From: Streptomyces sp. NBC_00358
GTDB lineage: Bacteria > Actinomycetota > Actinomycetes > Streptomycetales > Streptomycetaceae
Reading direction: 5' to 3'
DNA: 64,000 nucleotides
NCBI RefSeq assembly: GCF_036099295.1
Contig: NZ_CP107976.1
Span: 5,208,001-5,272,000 of the forward strand
The notes below the pieces were generated by a model. That model had not been told where the DNA came from, made no database searches, and worked only from the letters and a program-made list of their open reading frames with translations. Positions 58,687-64,000 of the stretch are shown piece after piece. The position numbers were made by a program, and so were the translations under genes. Within the stretch, counting starts at the first letter, position 1. The number at the start of each line of letters is the position of its first letter.

Positions 58687-58740
58687 CCGCCTCCGCCTCC
58701 GCCTCCGCCTCCGCTTCCGCTTCCGCTTCCGCCTCCGCCG
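58687..58740. repeat. hexanucleotide array, 9 units
   Basis: CCGCCT x4, CCGCTT x3, CCGCCT, CCGCCG. It abuts the pdxH stop codon (58742-58744), between the convergent tetR and pdxH genes. Likely replication-slippage repeat. Confidence 0.9.
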
Positions 58741-58741
58741 G

Positions 58742-59485
58742 TCAGGGGCTGAGCCGCTCGATCCGCCAGCTTCCGTCGGGCTCGGCCACGTAGCGGAGCC
58801 GGTCGTGGAGGCGGTTCTCGCGGCCCTGCCAGAACTCGACCGTCTGCGGGGCGATCCGGAAACCGCCCCAGTGCGGCGGCACCGGCACCTGCTCGCCCTC
58901 CGGATGGCGCGCGCTCAACTCCGCGTACGAGACGTCCAGTTCGGTGCGCGAGGAGATGACGGCGGACTGGGTGCTCGCCCAGGCGCCGAGCTGGGAGCCG
59001 TGCGGGCGGGTGCGGAAGTACGCGGCGGTCTCGTCCCGCCCCGTGCGACGCGCCGTCCCGGTGACGATGACCTGCCGGGCCATCGGGTGCCAGGGGAAGA
59101 GCAGCGAGATGTACGGGTTCTGGGCCAGCTCGCGGGCCTTGCGCGAGTCGTAGTTGGTGTAGAAGACGAAGCCCTGCTCGTCGTACTGCTTGAGGAGCAC
59201 CGTGCGGGAGCTGGGCCGGCCCTCGGCGTCCGCCGTGGAGACGACCATCGCGTTCGGCTCGTGCACGAAACCGTGCACCGCGGCCTGCGCCGCCTGCTTG
59301 AACCAGCGGGAGAACTGCTCCATGGGGTGCGCGGCGAGATCGCCCGCGTCGAGGCCCTCGGCGCGGTAGTGCGCCCGCATGGCGGCAGGGTCGTCGGCGA
59401 GTTCCTCGTCCGCGGCCTCTGCGGCCTCGGCCGCGCGCCGGATGATGGGCTCGGTCGTGGATTCGTCCGGGAAACGATCGTTCAC
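58742..59485 (-). CDS. pdxH: pyridoxamine 5'-phosphate oxidase
   Basis: 247 residues from GTG 59485. FMN-dependent oxidase making pyridoxal 5'-phosphate: M-R-A-H-Y-R-A-E-G-L, F-S-R-W-F-K-Q-A, S-S-R-T-V-L-L-K, F-V-F-Y-T-N-Y-D-S-R-K-A, W-H-P-M-A-R-Q-V-I-V-T-G-T-A and R-L-H-D-R-L-R-Y at the C-terminus. R-P-H-G-S-Q-L-G-A-W-A-S-T-Q-S is the PLP phosphate/FMN segment. The N-terminus is about 35 residues longer than the E. coli enzyme. Adjacent, divergent citrate synthase. Confidence 0.95.
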   Translation of the reverse strand: MNDRFPDESTTEPIIRRAAEAAEAADEELADDPAAMRAHYRAEGLDAGDLAAHPMEQFSRWFKQAAQAAVHGFVHEPNAMVVSTADAEGRPSSRTVLLKQYDEQGFVFYTNYDSRKARELAQNPYISLLFPWHPMARQVIVTGTARRTGRDETAAYFRTRPHGSQLGAWASTQSAVISSRTELDVSYAELSARHPEGEQVPVPPHWGGFRIAPQTVEFWQGRENRLHDRLRYVAEPDGSWRIERLSP

Positions 59486-59821
59486 GCGGTCATCCTGCCG
59501 TATCCGGGCCCGCTCCCGGGCGGGTGTGCTTCATCACGCAGTGGCACTCAGTGCCGCGTACTCTCCCCAAAGGTGGCACTCGGGGATATCGTGCTGGTGC
59601 CGTTCCGGTTGGAGGACCAGCCGGACGGGGCATCACCGGGGTGACCGCTTTCGGACCGCGAGTCGGCGGAGACTGATCGAGAGGCCTTCGAGAGCCTTCG
59701 TGGAACGACCGCGCGGACGGCCGGCGAGCCGCCTGGCCGTCGACCGCCACCCCACCAGGGGAACCAGGTCGTCCCCATCCCGACAACACCATCCGTCGCA
59801 CACATCACGAGGAGCCGCCTG
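59486..59821. other. 336 bp divergent region between pdxH and citA
   Basis: No gene seen, apart from a 24-codon open frame at 59573-59644 with no ribosome site. Holds the 13 bp palindrome GGCACT-C-AGTGCC (59543-59555) and a second GTGGCACTC 32 bp (three helical turns) downstream at 59573-59581. An A+T-richer stretch precedes the citA ribosome site. Confidence 0.6.
59543..59555. promoter_or_regulatory. palindrome GGCACTCAGTGCC
   Basis: Six base arms around a central C. The half-site GTGGCACTC recurs at 59573. Resembles, but is not, the HrcA CIRCE half-site. Unassigned regulator of pdxH and/or citA. Confidence 0.5.
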
Positions 59822-60922
59822 ATGTCCGACTTCGTACCCGGACTCGAAGGAGTCGTCGCGTTCGAGACGGAGATCGCCGAACCGGATAAGGAGGGCGGCG
59901 CTCTCCGGTACCGGGGCGTCGACATCGAGGACCTCGTCGGCCATGTCTCCTTCGGCAACGTCTGGGGACTCCTCGTCGACGGCGCCTTCAACCCCGGCCT
60001 GCCGCCCGCCGAGCCGTTCCCGATCCCCGTCCACTCCGGCGACATCCGCGTCGACGTGCAGTCCGCGCTCGCCATGCTCGCCCCCGTGTGGGGCCTCAAA
60101 CCCCTCCTGGACATCGACGAGCGGCAGGCCCGCGAGGACCTCGCCCGCGCCGCCGTGATGGCTCTGTCGTACGTCGCCCAGTCCGCCCGCGGCCAGGGCA
60201 TGCCGATGGTCCCGCAGAACGAGATCGACAAGGCCCACTCCGTCGTCGAACGGTTCATGATCCGCTGGCGCGGCGAGCCCGACCCCAAGCACGTCGCCGC
60301 CGTCGACGCCTACTGGACCTCGGCCGCCGAGCACGGCATGAACGCCTCCACGTTCACCGCCCGGGTGATCGCCTCGACCGGCGCGGACGTCGCCGCCGCG
60401 CTCTCCGGCGCCGTGGGAGCCATGTCGGGTCCGCTGCACGGCGGCGCCCCCTCCCGCGTCCTCGGCATGATCGAGGAGATCGAACGCACCGGGGACGCCG
60501 ACGCCTACGTCCGGCACGCCCTCGACAAGGGCGAACGCCTGATGGGCTTCGGCCACCGCGTGTACCGCGCCGAGGACCCCCGCGCGCGGGTGCTGCGCCG
60601 CACCGCGCGCGAGCTCGGCGCCCCCCGCTTCGAGATCGCCGAGGCGCTGGAGAAGGCCGCCCTCGCCGAGCTCCACGCCCGTCGCCCGGACCGTGTCCTC
60701 GCGACGAACGTCGAGTTCTGGGCGGCCATCGTCCTCGACTTCGCCGAGGTGCCGGCGCACATGTTCACCTCCATGTTCACGTGCGCCCGTACCGCCGGCT
60801 GGTCGGCGCACATCCTGGAGCAGAAGCGCACGGGCCGTCTGGTGCGCCCCTCCGCGCACTATGTGGGCCCCGGCTCCCGGGGCCCCCAGGAGATCGAGGG
60901 ATACGGCGACATCGCGGGCTGA
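59822..60922 (+). CDS. citrate synthase 2
   Basis: 366 residues, type II (short) citrate synthase; ATG 59822 with AGGAG 8 bases upstream. Condenses acetyl-CoA and oxaloacetate. Conserved: G-A-L-R-Y-R-G-V-D-I-E-D-L, A-E-H-G-M-N-A-S-T-F (catalytic His), G-P-L-H-G-G-A-P-S-R and G-H-R-V-Y-R-A-E-D-P-R with catalytic Asp. It ends near a weak hairpin (ACCGGC/GCCGGT, 60942-60960) opposite the dioxygenase gene. Its position beside pdxH is that of citA in other streptomycetes (from memory). Confidence 0.93.
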   Translation: MSDFVPGLEGVVAFETEIAEPDKEGGALRYRGVDIEDLVGHVSFGNVWGLLVDGAFNPGLPPAEPFPIPVHSGDIRVDVQSALAMLAPVWGLKPLLDIDERQAREDLARAAVMALSYVAQSARGQGMPMVPQNEIDKAHSVVERFMIRWRGEPDPKHVAAVDAYWTSAAEHGMNASTFTARVIASTGADVAAALSGAVGAMSGPLHGGAPSRVLGMIEEIERTGDADAYVRHALDKGERLMGFGHRVYRAEDPRARVLRRTARELGAPRFEIAEALEKAALAELHARRPDRVLATNVEFWAAIVLDFAEVPAHMFTSMFTCARTAGWSAHILEQKRTGRLVRPSAHYVGPGSRGPQEIEGYGDIAG

Positions 60923-60979
60923 CCGCGCACCGATCCCGCGCACCGGCCCCACGCGCCGGTCCGCGTCCGCCGCCGGTCA

Positions 60980-62035
60980 TCACGCCGGAGCCAGCAGCTC
61001 CGCGTGGTGGCGGGCGGCGACGAGCGGGTGCGCCCGCAGCTTGCCCTTCAGCTCGTTGAACCCGTACTCGGCGAAGAGCGGGTTCGACGGGTCGTCGGTG
61101 ACTCCGGGCGCGGTGGAGGCGTGCGGGAAGGGCAGCGGCTCGACGCGGGCGTCGAGGCGCGGGTTGTAGAAGAAGGGCACCGAGTAGCGCTCGGTCGCCC
61201 CGGCCGGGCTCACCACCCGGTGGTTGGTCGCCACGAGATACCCGTTGGTCGCGACCTCCAGGAGCTCGCCCAGGTTGACCACGAAGGCCCCCGGCAGCGG
61301 CGGCACGTCGTGGAAGCGGCCGTCCTCGCGTTGCACCTGGAGTCCGCCGACCTGATCCTGGAGCAGCAGCGTCAGGAACCCGTAGTCCTTGTGCGCGCCC
61401 ACGCCCTGGTCGGCGCCGTCGCCCGCGTTCCCCGGATACCTCACCAGCTTCAGATGCGGGTGCGCCCGCTCGCCGAAGACCGGGTCGTAGAAACCGGCGG
61501 GGGCCCCGATGGCGGTCAGCAGCTCACGCAGCAGCCGTGCGGCGACCGAGCTCAGGCGTTCGATCCAGGCCAGCGCGGCCGTGCGCAGCTCCGGCAGCGA
61601 GGCGGGCCACTGGTTCGGCCCCTCCAGCCACCAGTACGCGGGCTCGCCCGGACCGGGTGTCCGCGCGGGGCGCTCGGCGCCAATGTCGAGCTGGTCCCGC
61701 CAGTCCCGGCTTCCGCCGGTCAGCTCGTCACCCGTACGTGTGTACCCGCGGAAGTGCGGCGAGCCGATGTTGTCGATGGCCAGCCGGTCCGCCTCGGGGA
61801 GCGCGAAGAACCGGTGCATCGCCCGCAGCAGAGCGCCCGTCTCGGCCTCGGTAACCCCGTGCCCGATGAGCTGGAAGAACCCCACGTCGTGGGCGGCGCT
61901 GTGCAACTGCGCGTGCAGCAGCGCCCGTGCCTGCGGGCCGCGGTCGGCCGCGGAGAGGTCGATGATCGGGAGCTGCTGGTACGAGGGGAGGTGCCGCCCG
62001 TTCGGGGCAGGCGTGAAAGACGTGTTCGTCGTCAT
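60980..62035 (-). CDS. 2-oxoglutarate/Fe(II) dioxygenase, isopenicillin N synthase family
   Basis: 351 residues from ATG 62035. Double-stranded beta-helix oxygenase: L-P-I-I-D-L-S-A-A-D near the N-terminus, then V-G-F-F-Q-L-I-G-H-G-V. Iron ligands H-K-D-Y-G-F (H-x-D) and H-R-V-V (distal His) are followed by the 2-oxoglutarate-binding R-Y-S-V-P-F-F. Iron-independent functions are unlikely. The substrate is unknown; not a true isopenicillin N synthase since the penicillin genes are absent. It is preceded by a leader peptide gene ending 100 bp upstream. Confidence 0.9.
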   Translation of the reverse strand: MTTNTSFTPAPNGRHLPSYQQLPIIDLSAADRGPQARALLHAQLHSAAHDVGFFQLIGHGVTEAETGALLRAMHRFFALPEADRLAIDNIGSPHFRGYTRTGDELTGGSRDWRDQLDIGAERPARTPGPGEPAYWWLEGPNQWPASLPELRTAALAWIERLSSVAARLLRELLTAIGAPAGFYDPVFGERAHPHLKLVRYPGNAGDGADQGVGAHKDYGFLTLLLQDQVGGLQVQREDGRFHDVPPLPGAFVVNLGELLEVATNGYLVATNHRVVSPAGATERYSVPFFYNPRLDARVEPLPFPHASTAPGVTDDPSNPLFAEYGFNELKGKLRAHPLVAARHHAELLAPA

Positions 62036-62135
62036 GAGATGCGTCCGCGGGGTGTACGGGTGCCCGGGCGGCCGCCAGGGGTGGGGCGGGGGCCACGGGT
62101 GCCGGGTGAAGGAGGAGCGGTGCGAAGGGGGCCGG

Positions 62136-62213
62136 TCAGGCGGAGCGCCGACAGCCCATGCTCGTGACGCGCACGAAATCCACGTGGCGGCGTCGGACCA
62201 GCATCGGAGGCAT
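62136..62213 (-). CDS. putative regulatory leader peptide, 25 aa
   Basis: ATG 62213, TGA at 62136-62138. Contains the R-R-R-H-V-D-F-V-R-V core followed by S-M-G-C-R-R-S. Streptomyces peptides of this R-R-H-V-D-L-x-R-V..C-R kind stand before sulfur-metabolism and other genes and are annotated as leader peptides. TACGCT (62220-62225) lies 6 bp before the ATG, so translation is probably leaderless. Stalling at Cys or Arg codons may control the dioxygenase gene, 100 bp downstream. Confidence 0.7.
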   Translation of the reverse strand: MPPMLVRRRHVDFVRVTSMGCRRSA

Positions 62214-62219
62214 GGCCAC

Positions 62220-62225
62220 AGCGTA
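62220..62225 (-). promoter_or_regulatory. -10 box of the leader-peptide promoter
   Basis: TACGCT on the minus strand, 6 bp from the leader ATG. No good -35 is visible at 17-18 bp, suggesting activation through the adjacent palindrome. Confidence 0.45.
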
Positions 62226-62247
62226 CTGCTGTCCGCGCGATCCACCA

Positions 62248-62261
62248 GTGAGCCCGCTCAC
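62248..62261. promoter_or_regulatory. palindrome GTGAGC-CC-GCTCAC
   Basis: Perfect 6 bp arms, 35 bp upstream of the leader-peptide ATG, at about the -35 position. Candidate activator or repressor site. Confidence 0.55.
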
Positions 62262-62296
62262 ACCCGCCGGACGCCGGCTTCCGGTGAAACGCGAAC

Positions 62297-62367
62297 GACC
62301 CGCGAGCTCGGGTCCCTCCGCCTGACGGCGGTGGGGCCGGCCGGACGCACCGGCGAGCTCGCGGGTC
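62297..62367. repeat. inverted repeat with 14 bp perfect arms
   Basis: GACCCGCGAGCTCG (62297-62310) and CGAGCTCGCGGGTC (62354-62367), with a 43 base interior that contains its own CCGCC-TGAC-GGCGG hairpin. It lies in the 452 bp region (62214-62665) between the leader peptide and the PAS gene, which otherwise holds only a 12-codon frame (62449-62487, minus) behind a strong AGGAGGTGG. Confidence 0.75.
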
Positions 62368-62716
62368 GGGTGACTGCGTTGGATTGGGCCGGCTGCACGC
62401 ACTTCACACATGCTGGTCCGGCGCCGAACCGAGTCCGACAACGGGCCGCTAGCCCGCAGTCACCTCGTATGTCCGGGTTTCCGTCATGAGCCGAACCACC
62501 TCCTCTCCTACGTGTGGAGAACTCTAGGAACACATCCCGGAAGCCTCAACCGATTTACTCGGGACCCCTGGGGCACGCGGTGCGGAAATCCGGCGTGCAA
62601 CGTTTTCGTCCAATCTTCCGGGAACGAGGTGTGGGCTGGGTCACGTTCGAGTTGAATGGTGACCAGTGAGCGAACTGTCGCGCCGTACACACGGACGCAG
62701 CCTGCAGGGGGTCCAG

Positions 62717-64000
62717 GTGAGTGCTTCCCGGCGTAGTGGGACCACCGACGAGCTGGGGCCCGACGAGCCCGAGCGGGACGGGTCGGATCTGCTTGCCGCC
62801 CTGCTGGACGGCATGGACGCGGCCCTGTGCGCCTTCGACGCCGACGGGGTCCTCACCCACTGGAACCGCGAGGCCGAGCGCATCCTGGGGTGGACGGCGG
62901 CCGAGGCCGTCGGGCGGCGCGGCTTCGCCGACTGGGCCGTGCGGACCGCGGACGCCGAGGAGGTCGAGGCGCGGCTGATGTCCGCCATGGAGGCCCCCGG
63001 CCGCCAGGTGCACGAGTTCGCGCTCCTCACCAAGGACGGCGGGCGTGTCCTCGTCCGCACCCAGTCCGCCGCCGTCCGCGGCCCGGACGGCAAGCCGGCC
63101 GGGGTGTACTGCGCCTTCAGCGAGGTGCACACCCAGATCGACCTCGAACGGTCCATCGCCCTCAGTGAGGCGCTCTTCCAGGACGCCGGCTGGGGCGTGG
63201 TGCTCGTCGACGCCGACCTGCGGCCCGCCGTGGTCAACGCGTACGCCGCGCAGGCACTCGGGACCGGCCGCACCTCCGTCCTCGGCCGCCCCCTGGGGGA
63301 GCTGCTCTCCCAGGGCGTCGAGGAACTGGAGAGCGCCCTCACCCACGTCCTGTCCGAGGGCGCGCCGCCGGTACCCGCGGAGATGTGGGTGAGCGTGCGC
63401 GCGCCGGAGGGGGAGCGGCGGCGGTGCTGGCTGAGCGGCTTCGTGCGGCTCGCCTCGCCGCTCGCGGAGGAACCCGTCCCGCTGGGCGTCGGCTGGCTCT
63501 TCCAGGACGTGACCGAGGCCAAGCAGACCGAGCAGGAGGCGGCGCTGCTGCGCTTCCGCGCCAACCAGCTCCACCGTGCCGCGCGGGCCGCGGCCGAGTG
63601 CGAGGACCCGGGCGAGGCCGCCACCGTGCACCTCGACTTCGCCCTCGCGGGCTTCGCCGACCACGCCCTGGTCGACCGGGTGGCCGGGGGCCGGCTCGCG
63701 GACGGGGCGGGTCCCGTACGGCTCGTACGGACCGTCGCGACCCCGGCCGGGTCGCCCGGACCGAGCCTCGTCACCGGGAAGGCCGGGCTGCCGCTGCGCT
63801 ACGGGGAGGGGCATCCCGCGCTCCAGTGCGTGGAACGCGCCGGGTCGGTGCGGGCCGACGCGGGCGCCGCCGACCCGGAGCAGGCGCGCGAGTGGGCGCT
63901 CGCCCGCCAGTGGCCGAGGGACTCCGTGCACGCCCTGTGCGCGGTGCTGCGCAGTCGCGGGCGGACGCTGGGAGTCGTGACGTTCCTGCGGACCGCGGGC
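62717..64000 (+). CDS. PAS-domain signalling protein, 3' truncated
   Basis: Open to the window end. The GTG at 62717 has GGGGG 5-9 bases before it; an in-frame GTG at 62666 would add 17 residues. PAS domain 1 is L-L-D-G-M-D-A-A-L-C-A-F-D-A-D-G-V-L-T-H-W-N-R-E-A-E-R-I-L-G-W-T (about 20-60). PAS 2 follows from A-L-F-Q-D-A-G-W-G-V-V-L-V-D-A-D-L-R-P-A-V-V-N. In Streptomyces this arrangement usually continues into a GAF region and a SpoIIE/PP2C phosphatase, but no catalytic part is visible here. Part of the pdxH/citA neighbourhood. Confidence 0.8.
   Translation, partial: MSASRRSGTTDELGPDEPERDGSDLLAALLDGMDAALCAFDADGVLTHWNREAERILGWTAAEAVGRRGFADWAVRTADAEEVEARLMSAMEAPGRQVHEFALLTKDGGRVLVRTQSAAVRGPDGKPAGVYCAFSEVHTQIDLERSIALSEALFQDAGWGVVLVDADLRPAVVNAYAAQALGTGRTSVLGRPLGELLSQGVEELESALTHVLSEGAPPVPAEMWVSVRAPEGERRRCWLSGFVRLASPLAEEPVPLGVGWLFQDVTEAKQTEQEAALLRFRANQLHRAARAAAECEDPGEAATVHLDFALAGFADHALVDRVAGGRLADGAGPVRLVRTVATPAGSPGPSLVTGKAGLPLRYGEGHPALQCVERAGSVRADAGAADPEQAREWALARQWPRDSVHALCAVLRSRGRTLGVVTFLRTAG

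Noticed and set aside
59573..59644. 24-codon frame upstream of citA
   Set aside because: No ribosome site, starts inside a repeated GTGGCACTC motif, and no known peptide.

Overview
The window is high-GC (over 70% by eye) actinobacterial chromosome, almost certainly Streptomyces. The evidence is third-position G/C codon use, many GTG starts, the futalosine menaquinone genes mqnB/mqnD, a complete conservon (cvn) operon with two P450 genes, a DUF3027/DUF2771/cold-shock neighbourhood, a FemX-type enzyme, and adjacent pdxH and citrate synthase genes. No rRNA, tRNA, CRISPR array, IS element or prophage was found. The content reads as core-to-conserved accessory chromosome.

Left part (1-18.3 kb): the 3' end of a maleylpyruvate isomerase-family gene; cutC with a DasR-like box in its leader; a secreted trypsin-like protease; the RNA polymerase-recycling helicase HelD; an XPB helicase with a helicase-associated partner; a HAAS-domain membrane protein; a HAD phosphatase; a small membrane protein; a cold-shock protein; mqnD-mqnB-DUF2771 (menaquinone branch) plus an MFS permease; and a DUF3027 protein.

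Centre (18.3-36.6 kb): a structured 590 bp spacer (hexamer repeat, Streptomyces-type intergenic element, 113 bp inverted repeat) precedes a 1053-residue sacsin-like GHKL ATPase. Next come two tandem secreted paralogues with superposable 5' leaders, a CtpE-like P-type ATPase, an NCS2 purine permease, a MarR/MFS pair separated by a 19 bp tandem repeat, an RNA ligase-like phosphodiesterase preceded by a 20 bp tandem repeat, a 28-residue membrane peptide, an aldo/keto reductase with a MerR-type promoter, an SGNH hydrolase, a secreted beta-propeller-like protein and serC.

Right part (36.7-64 kb): the conservon cvnA-B-C-D plus two P450s (one CYP157-like, without the ExxR arginine), genes coupled by 4 bp overlaps. 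It is followed by a D-2-hydroxyacid dehydrogenase/Fe-S fusion, FemX and an EamA exporter with a stop-start-coupled 12-codon upstream ORF. An eight-gene operon for branched or isoprenoid acyl-CoA catabolism follows (TIGR03084, AtuA, carboxyltransferase, biotin carboxylase, acyl-CoA dehydrogenase, acyl-CoA ligase, LiuC-like hydratase, TetR). A 14 bp palindrome in its promoter region is the likely operator. The window ends with pdxH, citrate synthase, a 2-oxoglutarate/Fe(II) dioxygenase behind a 25-residue leader peptide of the RRHVD type, and a truncated PAS-domain signalling protein.

The most unusual signals are mostly non-coding: three minisatellites (23, 19 and 20 bp periods) and two hexamer arrays in spacers, the 113 bp inverted repeat before the sacsin-like gene, the duplicated secreted-protein leaders, and several probable leaderless promoters. 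No wholly new multi-gene system could be demonstrated.
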